64,000 nucleotides of DNA from Schistocerca nitens (lineage: Eukaryota; Arthropoda; Insecta; Orthoptera; Acrididae): the NCBI RefSeq assembly GCF_023898315.1, contig NC_064615.1, forward strand, positions 735,179,450-735,243,449, written 5' to 3'. Both the position numbers and the translations under genes were made by a program. The notes beneath the pieces were generated by a model. It was not told where the DNA came from. It ran no database searches and worked only from the letters and a program-made list of their open reading frames with translations. Shown piece after piece: positions 32,467 to 42,998 of the stretch. Every line of letters begins with the position of its first letter. Position 1 is the stretch's first letter.

Positions 32467-34845
32467 GCCAAAAGGTAAGCTTTATAATGACAAGAGAAGG
32501 TTAGCCGCCAGTGACTAAGTGACAACTGATCTGACTTCGTTAAAAAAAATGCTTAGAATAATTTACACGACAGTGAGTCTATCTTGTTATACAGCAGACA
32601 ATTTAAAATATGTTATCTTGAGCCATAATTTAAGTACAGATAAGCTGATAAATGAAAAAAAATTCTTGTTTAACAAAGAAAGTGATCAACTCCAAGAACT
32701 CTAGTTTTAAGATTTAGTTTTAAGGAGATAATATTTAAGAGAGAAAAATGAAATATAAAGCGAAGGATGTGCCTAACAAGCCGGCTTCTGCGATATGAAA
32801 TGCTAAAGAAGTGAAAATAAAACATAGTATGTAAGAATTTTTTTTTTTTTAAGTTCAAGGAGCAATGATCCAGAAACGAAATTTATTTTCGTCAAGGACA
32901 AGGGTCGCTTGACAATTATTGGTTCCTGATCCCACTAAAAAGGAAAACAAGTAACTAGTTTCCAAGTCAGCTATGTCTAGATTAAGTTCCAATGTACATA
33001 GAAATCTGGAACAGGTTCATCTTTGCATTAAAATAACGTAATGTTTACGAAGCATGTAAGTTACTTGTAAGTACCAACATGACCACGAAAGCGCTATCCT
33101 TCAGCTAGATAAACAAAGTAGCATTAATTGTAATTGCAATACTCAGGACAGATACATTCAAAGCCATAAGTGAAATAAATACCAAGTATAAGAGCGTAAG
33201 TGGCGAGGACAATGCAATGATGACTTAAGGTCATATATAGAGGTCAATGCAGTGTAGCGCAAGCAGGCATCAAGGCGAGAATAAAATGACAATGAAACAG
33301 CCGGCAAAACAACCCTACTAGTTCTTAATTGGAGCGCGTACGCAGTACCCAGACGTACGGCGCAAAGGGAAATTAATTTCTAAGTCATAAGGAACAAGGA
33401 GTTGCTTGCTAGATTTCTTCTTCTATGTTCTATTATATCTATGTCTTTCTTCTGAATTTGTGTAAATACCCTAACCCGCCTAAACCCGTCCCGTAGACTT
33501 GACGTCACAGATTGAGAAATGCGGTTGACGTGGAAGGCTGGTTTGGCATACGATTTTCAAAAGGAAACGCGTGAACGAAATCGGGAAAAGCTAGTTTTGA
33601 AATGTCTTTATTTTTCCTTTTAAAGTCAATCCGAGACACAAACCGAGATCGCGATAAGGAATTTGAATATTTTCTTGAATGGTGTTCTGTTCTCATGTGA
33701 GAGGGCGATCAAATGTGACTGATTGATCCTCACATCTAGTAAAAAGAGAATTTTTGTTGAAATGACAGTGATAACTTTAATGAATCTAATAAATAGAAAG
33801 AACGATTGAAATGAATTAAAATAATAATAATTGCTAACAGATCGGAGAAACTAATGTATTGTGACTGTGAACTAAAAGCATAATTAGTCTTAGAGAAAGA
33901 TGATGAACAATGTAAAGCGAAATGTTAAAGATAGTTACCAACAAAGTAACAGAAATTGAAATGGACATGATAATCGAAGCTCTCAATTAGCAAGCTTCAA
34001 AGTGAGACCAACTATTTGATTATAAACTGTAAAAAAAATTGTGTACATAGTAGTGTATAAGTGAAGGCTTAAAATGCTGTGGAAGTCTGCCACAGACACA
34101 AAGCAATGCATCGTTGTTGTAAGTAAGTGATAATTTCATTCACGATGAAGATAAAAAGTGTTAAACGTGCAGATAGGCCGACGGACAATGATAGTCCGGT
34201 TGTGTAACCGAAGGCGGTGATGTGATTACGTGCAGTGCATCGGAAACCAAGTGTGTTAGCTGTTTTGCAAAGTGCGAGCGCTAGCCTACCTTAAAATCTT
34301 CAAAATCGGCTGGAAAATGTGGAGACAGGGATGGTTTCAATGGAGTCTCTGTCCCTGGTAATCCTCGTCCCTCCGCACCAGCTCAGCAAACCACAACACC
34401 ATCGACGCAACGTGTTCACTGAACCGTGCGCGGAAAAGCTGAAGTACCGCGTGGAGGCTAGTGAGCGCCTCGAGTTGCGATTCAGCTCTAACAATCAGCC
34501 TGTGTCAACGTCCATCGACGCAACAAACGCGTTAGATTTAAAGTGATGTACTTGCACAGCACTCCCGCTGCAGTTCGACGAAACGGACTTTCCATGAAAG
34601 CCGCTCCCAAAGTAAAAGACTCTTATATGAGTTCACAACATATCACATACTATGCTAATGTTATATCCCGTGAATGAAATGCGAACAGCCAAACCACACG
34701 CGAATAGTGACAAAGTCAAATTCCTATGAATCCCAAGTCCTAAAATTAGATTTAAGCTCAATTTTTAGACTAATGGGTATTTATATTTTTTGTTACATGT
34801 AACGTGTGTAACTAACGTGCGAGTGAGACTCGCCCGCCAGAGCTG

Positions 34846-34985
34846 ATGAAAAGTTTTCTACTCGGAGACCGCAAAATAGCGATCCAACTTCTCAAGGCAT
34901 AAGCTTCACCTGGAATGAAAAGTTTTCTACTCGGAGACCGCAAAGTAGCGATCCAACTTCTCAAGGCATAAGCTTCACCTGGAGA
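34846..34985 (+). repeat. 70-bp direct repeat, two copies
   Basis: TGAAAAGTTTTCTACTCGG begins at 34846 and again at 34916; the units end in CTTCACCTGGA and differ at very few positions. Confidence 0.92.
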
Positions 34986-35062
34986 AGAATCAAATTTTAA
35001 CTTACCTGTCAATACACAAACAATGAAAGCGTAAAAATCATAACAATAGTGAGCAATGGAAA

Positions 35063-35209
35063 ATGGACACGTGTGAGAAATTCCATGTGTGAGAATTATA
35101 TATGTATAAAAATGGACACGTGTGAGAAATTCCATGTGTGAGAAGTATATGTGTATAAAAATGGACACGTGTGAGAAATTCCATGTGTGAGAATTATGTG
35201 TGTATAAAA
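35063..35209 (+). repeat. 49-bp tandem repeat, three copies
   Basis: ATGGACACGTGTGAGAAATT begins at 35063, 35112 and 35161. Each unit contains two GTGTGAGAA words (after ACAC and after CATG), so there is substructure. Confidence 0.92.
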
Positions 35210-35562
35210 TCCTATGTGTTTTCTTTCAGGAGCAAAGAGCATATGAGCTCTGGACAATAACTTGAGGCCACAAAGATGGTCGTTATGAACTCTGTTAAAA
35301 AAAAAAAAAAAAAAACTGTAATGAGTATAATGTATAATCTCCATTGTAAACATCGTAGATTTACTGTCTTAGTTTTTAAATTTTTTTGTGTATCTTTACC
35401 TATGAATGAGAGATCACCATATTTGTGTAATCCTAATAATCAAATGACAGGAATACTGTGTTTGATCAATGTAAATCTGTAAAGTACTCAATCCCATAAT
35501 GTTAACGGCGACATGTGAATCTTGGTAATCTCCTTGATTTCCAAGATTCCCATGGAAGGCAA

Positions 35563-35778
35563 TGTAACATTATGTGATTGCCTTATCATTTTAAATCATT
35601 AATTAATCGAGCAGTCGCTCGGCAACAGCTACAGTTAGCAAATAATGTTGCGAAAATGTAAAAGGCGAACGACCTGTGATGTAACTTGTTTATTGTCGAA
35701 GCGCCGTCAGAGATGCAGTGAGTTATTGACTTTGAAAACCGCGGCACGAAAAACGGACAGAAGAAGAACACTTTTACA

Positions 35779-35809
<31 letters not shown>

Positions 35810-36566
35810 GAGGTACGAGATGTTCTCGATGAACAGTTACTCATTCTTCTCTTGTCTCCTGTAACGTGTGTCGGACGCGCATGTCTTGCCGCCATATTAT
35901 TATTGTTAAAAATAATATTGTTCTAGTGTAAAGTAAATGTGTAATACTAAAAGTGCCTAGCAGTAGATTTATTGTGCGACGTGTATGTGATAACGTCAAA
36001 GGAATTGTTTTTATTACGAGAAGTGCCAGTCAAAACGGCATCCATGTTAAATCCTTCATTGCAGTGTAAGTTCGTCTATTAATTGCCATAAATTCAGAGT
36101 TAAATGGAACTGGTGTATGGACTATTCATTTACTATAGAATCTATGTCTCACTTCTTCATGAAATTATTTAATTTTCTTTATGTTTCTGCCAAATAGAGA
36201 GTTCACAGTCACGAATTCTTTCGTCGAGTTCGGACGGAAGTTGCATGCGGCGAAATATTTTCTCCGCGCCATATTCTACTGGTAAATGCATGATAAACTA
36301 CGGTCCCTTAGGAAATTCATGTTGAGCTATCCAAAATAATTATATTTTGAATAGGCATTTACTCTCCTCTGCAATGCAACTTCCGACTGATCAGACGATC
36401 CAACAAGAAACAGCCGCACACGGTCGGCGTTCGCAAATGTTTCCACCGCTGATTATAGCTATATGTTACAGCACAAAAGTAGCATATTGTTATAATTAGC
36501 GACTACGAACGGGGACATTTATAACTGTATGTTTATGTATACACATTACGTAAACATATCGTTATA
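35563..36566 (+). repeat. 3' LTR of the gag-only element, with internal insertion
   Basis: 1004 bp, versus 812 bp for the 5' LTR. The difference is accounted for by an extra ~266-bp block at 35785-36050, one fewer 72-bp unit and a 2-bp indel (266-72-2=192). Otherwise the two LTRs align throughout. Confidence 0.88.
35785..36050 (-). repeat. poly(T)-headed insertion in the 3' LTR
   Basis: A 29-base T run (35781-35809), four of which belong to the LTR, is followed by about 240 bp absent from the 5' LTR. Read on the minus strand it is a sequence ending in poly(A), like a retroposed transcript. It contains an ATG (35895) with a short open frame, MAARHARPTHVTGDKRR, running into the A tract. I do not recognise it. 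No clear TSD. Confidence 0.65.
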
Positions 36567-37907
36567 GTCGCCATCTGACTGCTACACCCAAATGCGACAT
36601 GATTATACTTACTCTGTTTTGCTAAACTCTATTACCTGCTGGTGGGCTGTCATAATAAGTGGCTGTATTTATTACCAAAGCTGACGTTATTCTGTAATAG
36701 GAAAGCTGATGTTACTCTTTAATTAATTTGACTGAAGTTACGTAATTCACAGTTAAACGTTTTCTTGATAACAATAAAATTTTGCAAAGTTATACGTTGA
36801 TGGTTTTTGGGATGGATTATAATCAGTAATGCAATATTGCTGGCAAAAATTAATTATATTCTGAAAACGATTCTTCAAATATTTACTGTTGGTAATGAAA
36901 TGATTTTACAAACGTTCAAATGGGACTTACTTTTTACAATAATCTTACAACTAGCATTGCGCAGACATACCTTCAGTAGTCTTGAGTTTCTAAAAAAAAA
37001 TAATTCAATAATATTAGTTCCTCTTATGATAATAGTTAGCTGATGTCTCTGTACATCCGTTTATAATCTCATGTAAATCATATCTGGTGGCTGGCAGGCA
37101 CATCGTTCCTCTCAACCTCTCGCTTCAGACCTGCTACCAACTCGCTTCACATCTCGCTTACTACTGACTTCCTGCGAACGCTAAAGTGCGGTCTCTCCCG
37201 TCAAAAATGCTTTCTGGTGCAGACAATCCTTTCTACCATTACAAAATGTATCAATGCGCGGTCTTTCCCGCTCTTTTCTTAAAATGCATCCATACGCGGT
37301 CTCTCCCGCCCTTTTTAAAATTATATCAATGTGCGTTCTCTCCCGTCAACAATACTTTGGTACAGACATTCCCTGCTACCACAATTATTTCCAAAACTAC
37401 AAATATTAATTATTCCTACTTAATCATATTAATAAAATATAAACATCTTTCACAAATTGTCGTTTAACAATAGACAGTAGAAATATACACGTCTTACAGG
37501 ATTGAAGGAAGACATCGAAGCAATTCAGAAACGAGCTGCTACTTTTGTTACTTCGAACTTCGGACTTCGAACAACACGTAAGTGTTATGAAGATTCTTCA
37601 GGAACTCAAATGGGAATTCCTGGAAGGAAGGTGACGTTCTTTTCGAGAAGCACTATTGAGAAAATTTAGAGAACCGGCATTTGAAGCTGATGCAGAACGA
37701 TTCTACAGCCGCTAACAAGCGTCGCGCATAAGGGCCACGAAAATAAGATACAAGAAGTTAGGGTTCATAAGGAGGCTTATAGACAGTCATTTTTCCCTCG
37801 CTCTATTTGCGAGTAGAGCAGAAGGGAAAATGACAAGCAGTGGTACAGAGTGCCATCTGCCACGCACCGTACAGCGGTTTGCGGACTGTCTATGGAGATG
37901 TAGATGT

Positions 37908-37939
37908 AGAAGAAGAAGAAGAAGAAGAAGAAGAAGAAA
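37908..37939 (+). repeat. (GAA)n microsatellite at a LINE 3' tail
   Basis: AGAAGA repeats follow GATGTAGATGTA directly, so the array probably grew from the LINE tail. Confidence 0.85.
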
Positions 37940-38130
37940 TCAACGAAGAAGAAGTTGGTTCAGAGTGCACATTCCCTCATCTTCCTAATAGTAGCCTACT
38001 CCCAATAACCTACAGCTCGCCACATGCACTTAATGTAAAACTCTGAAATGAGTTAAAATAGAACGACGGCCATAAATAAACCTCCAGCTATTAGAAACAG
38101 TGTCATAATTAAAAGACTATCTTGATGGAC

Positions 38131-38871
38131 TACTACTACTACTAGCACATGATCAGGCCCAGTGGACCGCTCGCATCTACAAGATTCCTCCTCCACTGTA
38201 TTCCGTCCATTGCTGCTATCCGCCATTCGTTCACATCTATTGACACTTGGTTTAAATCTTCATTGAGTCCATCCCTCCAACTCTTCTTGGGTCTCCCTGG
38301 CGGTCTCTTTCCTGTAGGTGTGAAATCCTGCAGCTTCCGAGGCCATCTGTGATCCTCCATCCGTGCCACATGGTCGGCCCACTGCATTCGCTTGGCTTTG
38401 ACAGTTCCTGCTATGTTGGACTGCTGGTATAGTCCCTCAAGCTCTTGGTTGTATCTGATCCTCAATTCCCCTGTATCTGCATCCAGAACCGGACTGAAGA
38501 TCTTCCGAAGCACTTTTCTCTCAAAACAAGGAGCTTATGGAAGTCCTGTTTCCGGATACTCCATGTCTCACAGTCATATAGAACAACAGGCTGGATCATG
38601 GTTTTGTACAGTCGAATCTTAAACTGTCTGGAGAGATATCTGGACCGAAGCAGTTGTGCTAGGCTGTGGTAAGATCGGTTTCCTGCTTGTATTCTGGCCT
38701 TGATCTCTGCTTCACATGATAAGTTCTCAGTGAAAAGTTCCCCTAGGTATTTGAATTCTTGCACTCTCTTGTAGGACTGGTCCCCAACTTGCGGGGATTG
38801 TAGATGATCAGCAGTCTGACAATGACCACGCGTCATAGCGAGGTACTCTGTCTTGGCTTCGTTAATGTTTT
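38131..38871 (-). pseudogene. 5'-truncated LINE, ORF2 C-terminus
   Basis: Minus frames 38992-38462 and 38513-38142 give the post-RT region: VQEFKYLGELFTENLS, IKARIQAGNRSYHSL, MIQPVVLYDCETWSI, then MQWADHVARMEDHRW and KRPPGRPKKSWRDGLNEDL. The 3' tail is a (TAG)n run at 38131-38145. A 13-bp TSD, TATCTTGATGGAC, lies at 38118-38130 and 38872-38884, giving exact ends of 741 bp. One frameshift near 38490. Confidence 0.88.
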
Positions 38872-38989
38872 TATCTTGATGGACACCACTCTCTAATATT
38901 AAAGCGCCTGATAACCACGTCAACGACTCGATGTTTAAAGTAATGTAGAGAGAAGGAAGAAAAACACAAGACGATGTTCTTAAACGCGC

Positions 38990-39680
38990 CATGGGTGAAG
39001 CTTTACGAGGATATTATGCAGTCAAATAACGTCATAGCCTGTCTAAAAGTCGAAAACATTCGTGTTAGTTGTTGCTTCCGTAGGATGGCATGTTGTACAG
39101 GAGCTTCCAGAAGGAGAACGATATCAGAGGTAGACTGATACCCAATGAACCCACACTGAAAGTGAATAGAGCTGAGGCCAGATGCTAAGACCCAGATATT
39201 ATAGATAATCCGCACCGTCTTCACCAGGCAGCATACGAGTGTAACACTACGATAGCTACTTGGCATCTGCGGTCCTTCAAAGGCTTGTGAAAGATAATTA
39301 AAATAACTTGCTTCCATGAAACAAGAAACCGTTCAGTTTCTCATAGCGCCATAAAAATTGCGAAAACGTTTCCTGTAGCATTCTCAGCAGTGCACAGCAA
39401 CATGCTGTAATCGATTTTGTCCTAACTTGGACCCGTGTCGCGTGCTGGGGTAAACACTGAATCCAGCTTCCACATAACAATAAAGGTCAGTTTTATCAAC
39501 TTTATCATTCGTGAAATCAAAGACTGAACTGTCCCTCTCAATAGAAATTCGGTAGTGAAAAAAAGCCAGATCCGATTGGCGGTAGCAGTGATTTAAAAGA
39601 AATTCTCCGCCGTAGTCTCGGAAATAACTCACTCGCTGGTAAGGAGATTTCCATTCGTTACCACAGCATTAGTGTGGCAC
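38990..39680 (-). pseudogene. Jockey-type LINE reverse transcriptase fragment
   Basis: Minus frames show a pre-palm part (WKLDSVFTPARDTGPS, DKIDYSMLL), then SYRSVTLVCCLVKTV and FQCGFIGYQSTSDIVLL, the order and spacing of Jockey-clade RT fingers and palm. Many stops. It is a different LINE family from the CR1-like copies. Flanks show no TSD. Confidence 0.65.
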
Positions 39681-40980
39681 CGCTCACCTCCTTGTAATAC
39701 CTCTATAAACTGCTGGTACATGGGTTAGTGGAGCATTTGATGGAGTTGACGAACTGTTACCACGATCTTCTGTTGCCGTCGTTAACGATCAATCTTTTAC
39801 GCCTCACCACCCAGAAACCTGCGAGGTTCTTATCAAATAATCTGCATCTGAATTATTTGCACATCCGCAAGGCTGCACGCACGGTGAGCGACATTCGTCA
39901 GTTTCCAGTTACCCTGCATTCGTTATACCTCCAAGAGACAGGTGATCTTTGCAGGGAGGTACCAGCAGCGTCAAGCATCGGTTTCGTTATGTTATCCATC
40001 CGTATTACTGCTCGTGGACACTACTCTCAGACATGGTCAGCAGGCAGTACCGCGCCCAGTTCGCCTTGCATAGCACTTACCTGGGCTGCGGTATCTACAC
40101 CTACATTAGGCAGCATCTGTAGGATGCATACGCTCATATGAACGGCTGATACACTGCTGCTGTAACACAGTACAGAGGCCTCGGTAGATTTAAGATAAAT
40201 CTCCTGGAGATAAAAAATGTAGTCCTCTTTATAAATGCCAAGGGCTGGTTTTCCTCTGTATGTATCCTTAATCTATTGATATTTCATAGGTTAAACTTTT
40301 CTACTTCTGGCCCCTTTTATTGCTAAGTTCTTAAACTTCAAGAAAGGACTGGGTGCTTCCCTCCCGCAGGCTTCAAGCAGACAAGCCTTCTTTGGGTTCG
40401 TTTGACAGCATCACGCAAAAATGGTTAGATGGCTCTGGTGCACCATTGTCAGTTTCTGGGTGTTAGTTTGTCGGTTTTCTTTTTGTAGCGAACGTGTTTG
40501 CGCTGAATACTCTGGTACAATATCGGCAGGGGTGAAGCTGCGACATCGAGTGGCTCAGCAGCTCACTTGGTGAGGGCATTGTCTGCGAGAGTCAAGATTC
40601 TGGCTTCACGGCTCGGTCTGATACAAAGTTTTCATCTGCCCACAAGTTTTAAAAGTACACACATTCCGCCGCAGAGTTAAATATTCATTCTGGATTCAGG
40701 TTGAATGTCTCGCAGTTTCTTGTTGGATTGTTGTAAGCACCTTCGTAAGGCTGTTGGCACCCGCTGCAGCAGAACCGACGGATAACACAGTGGATGCAAC
40801 AGACTAAAAAGTATACTGGCGAGAATATATATTTGCATTGGTGCTACTGGTTTCTGCCTGCTCGATTGTACCAACGTTTGTCACAGGTATTTTTCATATG
40901 GGGACGAATGATGGAGGCTTTAATGAAATGGAAATTTTGTACGCTTCGTTATAAGGAACTCGCTATGTGATTTTAATCTA
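39681..40980. other. no gene identified
   Basis: The open frame 39728-40141 has no domain and probably overlaps the upstream, decayed part of the Jockey-type LINE. The rest is unassigned. Confidence 0.4.
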
Positions 40981-40981
40981 C

Positions 40982-41095
40982 CGGCCGGAGTGGCCGAGCG
41001 GTTCTAGGCACTACAGTCTGGAACCGCGCGACCGCTACGGTCGCTGGTTCGAATCTTGCCTCGGGCATGGATGTGTGTGACGTCCTTTGGTTAGC
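40982..41095 (+). repeat. tRNA-derived SINE (family A), head only
   Basis: Starts CCGGCCGGAGTGGCCGAGCG with intact A box; B box variant GGTTCGAATCTTG near 41045. It stops at GTCCTTTGGTTAG; the tail is missing and I see no TSD, so the 3' half was deleted. Confidence 0.85.
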
Positions 41096-41100
41096 CAGTT

Positions 41101-41738
41101 AGGCAGTAATGGAAACAAAATAAAGGGAGATTTCATTTCAACCGGTAAGGGCCATTGTGGTAAAATGTTATCATTCAAGGTATTAGAACTTTCTTTTATG
41201 CGATACTTATACTCAGCTGCTCGTACTGTTGTTTTTTTACAATTCCCTTATAAGATATATGTTGCGGTGTGGTCAGGCAAATTATACTGTATCTTACATT
41301 CTTAGTAAAATAGTTCAATTCATTATTTATCACTTCTATTTACCTCAGTAGAGGAGCACATCTTTGAAGGCACTCTGGTAGTACACATGTATTCTTTGTT
41401 ACAGGTTGATTATATAACAAATCTTCCTTGTGTTTCGCAAGACGTGCAATAATGTGATAACATGATAAAACTTTATCTACTGATTACTTCAGAAGAGCCA
41501 GCTATAAATGGAGCAAAGGAATGCTACTGGCTAATTATTTCATCAGATCGTCTGTTGTTACCTAAAGCCGAACAACATCGGTTATTTTCATTACAAATAT
41601 AGGTTGTTTACTTTCCTTCTTGTTATCGTTTGGTGAAGCGCATCATTACTGACGTTAGTTTTTCTATGAAGACTCAGACAGAGTTACCCAGTTAGGCCAC
41701 CAACAGCTATCGTTGAAGTAAAGGAGATCTCCAAGACA
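41101..41738. other. upstream region of the esterase gene
   Basis: No repeat family recognised. This should hold the promoter and 5' UTR. I do not see a convincing TATA box; the start of transcription is not determinable by eye. Confidence 0.4.
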
Positions 41739-41798
41739 ATGGCGACACTTCGCTTGTTTGCAATTTTACACCTATGTTTAATGCCAGTCGCCATATCA
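41739..41798 (+). CDS. carboxylesterase-family gene, coding exon 1 (signal peptide)
   Basis: Twenty codons from ATG at 41739: MATLRLFAILHLCLMPVAIS, a classic signal peptide (short N-region, hydrophobic core, small residues before the cut), so the product is secreted or ER-targeted. The exon ends in phase 0 at the donor GTAAGT (41799). Intron 1 is 682 bp and ends TTTTACAG at 42480. The ATG context CAAGACAATGG is acceptable. Exon 2 gives the family identity. The host strand is plus; no transposon lies within exon 1 or intron 1 that I can see. Confidence 0.8.
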
Positions 41799-42480
41799 GT
41801 AAGTACATTAATTTACTCAGCATAACTAATTACTTTTCGCACAACGCATTCTGCATCATACAGTCTGTGTATATGTTACAACAAGAAAAACACACTGTGC
41901 TATGTCACTAAAAAGAACCGTTTATTAATCGCTACGTATTTCACAGGGACTTAGTTTCAATTTCACAAAAGAATCTAGAATTTTAGTTCGTAGCTCTCTT
42001 CAACGAAACGTAGTTCGACGTTTCAAAATGTATTAAATGAGACCTTGAAGACCGCAGAGGAACACTAAATTCTCAACAGAACCAGCTTTTCTTTTTCTTT
42101 CTGTGAAACAATGTAACTTCCTTTATAGCCTACTAAAAAGATATACCCGACAGGAAGCTTCGGAAGTTTCTTTCGGTAACCTTTGTCTTCTGACAATATT
42201 TCTGCGACAGTGAAATAACCATTGCACATTTCGCCTTTCCCGATTTTTTAAATCGTTTTCCACAAGCTCTGATGATCATGTTTTCACACGGTCTCTAAAG
42301 TACCTTGTGTCTTGCATACAGTCCGCTGTTGCTTTTTCCTTGTACTTCAGTGAAACCATGGTTCAAACGTTCAGAGCGATACTTCGTAACTTGAAAGGGG
42401 TCACCAATCTGCTGTTTCATATTTTCAAGATTCTTATTAATATGATGTAATTTTCATTGTTTTCCTTAAATATTTTACAG

Positions 42481-42618
42481 GCTGTCGAGTATGTTACAGT
42501 GGACACAGAAGAAGGCACATTGAGAGGTCAGATGTCCGAAACGTTAACAGGCAAACCCATGTTCAAGTTTCAAGGCATTCCGTTTGCGGAGGCACCAGTT
42601 GATGACCTCCGCTTCCAG
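42481..42618 (+). CDS. carboxylesterase-family gene, coding exon 2
   Basis: Forty-six codons in phase 0, bounded by TTTTACAG and GTAAGT. It reads AVEYVTVDTEEGTLRGQM, then FKFQGIPFAEAPVDDLRF. The V/T-x-x-G-x-L-x-G strand pair followed by GIPFAEAPxxxLRF is the invariant N-terminal block of type-B carboxylesterases (alpha/beta-hydrolases: esterases, juvenile hormone esterase, cholinesterase, neuroligin relatives). The catalytic Ser-Glu-His triad lies in later exons, not recognised in this window. Substrate cannot be told from this part. No frameshift; probably a living gene. Confidence 0.82.
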
Positions 42619-42998
42619 GTAAGTGGCTGTTATCACACACTTAGTGCTCCACAATCTGTGTATATCTCTTGTGGGGAGTTTTACACATACAAAATAAAAC
42701 ACTGACAAATTTTATGACCGTAGCTCCAAATGGGCTGTTTATTAAAATACATAAGGTTTTAATGTCACAGACGCCAATGAGAAGTTTGAAGAGTGAATAA
42801 TTATCCGGCACAAAAACTGTCACTGTTTTGACTACGCAGGTGTCATAATTGTCGACAGGTTTTTAAAAGCGACAGTGCAAAAATTACGACACGCACCGCA
42901 ATTACACTCACACATATGAAGTATGAAATTACAATGAAATGAATACCCTTGGCTGCATATAGGCATTGATATAAGTCAACGGGGACAGTTCAAAATGT
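42619..42998 (+). other. start of intron 2 of the esterase gene
   Basis: Begins GTAAGTGGC. No further esterase exon (for instance a WxG block or the GESAG elbow) was recognised between here and 64000, so on this reading all downstream repeats lie in one very long intron or the gene is broken. Confidence 0.5.

Larger units (their letters stand above)
32467..35562 (+). other. 3.1-kb noncoding 3' region of the gag-only element
   Basis: Between integrase and the 3' LTR there is no open frame over about 120 codons and no env-like signal peptide or fusion motif. It contains two tandem repeats (34846-34985 and 35063-35209). Just before the 3' LTR the sequence ATGGAAGGCAA is at best a weak polypurine tract. 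Confidence 0.7.
27905..36566 (+). mobile_element. gag-only LTR retroelement with deleted pol
   Basis: An 8.66-kb element with 4-bp TSD GTCG (27901-27904 and 36567-36570), two related LTRs, an exact tRNA-Lys primer-binding site, an intact 795-codon gag, a short protease, the very end of integrase, then 3.1 kb of noncoding sequence. RT, RNase H and most of integrase are absent. The paired LTRs show about six substitutions by eye outside two indels, so insertion was fairly recent. The layout resembles non-autonomous elements that keep gag and are mobilised in trans. Confidence 0.88.
27598..37498 (+). repeat. solo LTR, split by the gag-bearing LTR element
   Basis: The two parts are 27598-27904 and 36571-37498, about 1.2 kb together. 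It starts TGAAACCTTCCTG and ends CGTCTTACA, flanked by GGAT at 27594-27597 and 37499-37502, interrupting the LINE within VGLKED. Its first 180 bp contain variants of TGAAACCTTC repeated with about 46-48-bp spacing (27672, 27707 and 27750 regions). No internal domain of its own remains. Confidence 0.75.
25695..37920 (+). pseudogene. CR1-like LINE copy 1, split by SINE and LTR elements
   Basis: Pieces are 25695-26749, 26949-27597 and 37503-37920. The first holds an endonuclease start (RTDVGGGVIIAVKS, ILGYFYRQP-like), an internal deletion near 25950, then the pre-RT region (SIREAYNSYQ, NPRKFCQYVKS) and RT (DWKKALVTPVYKKG, RILEHI, NQHGFRRHRS, FIDFRKEFDTVT). After the SINE, RT resumes with frameshifts to VGL near 27590. 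After the solo LTR the post-RT part continues as LKEDIEAIQKRAATFVT. The 3' end is GATGTAGATGTAGAAGAAG, the (TGTAGA)n-type tail also seen in copies 2 and 3. Inactive. Confidence 0.85.

Noticed and set aside
36567..36600. Possible recognition-site preference shared by the LTR elements
   Set aside because: TSDs GTCG, GGAT, AGGT, CCTT and CTAAG share no motif.
37840..38046. 78-codon Glu-rich ORF
   Set aside because: Created by the (GAA)n array at the LINE 3' tail.
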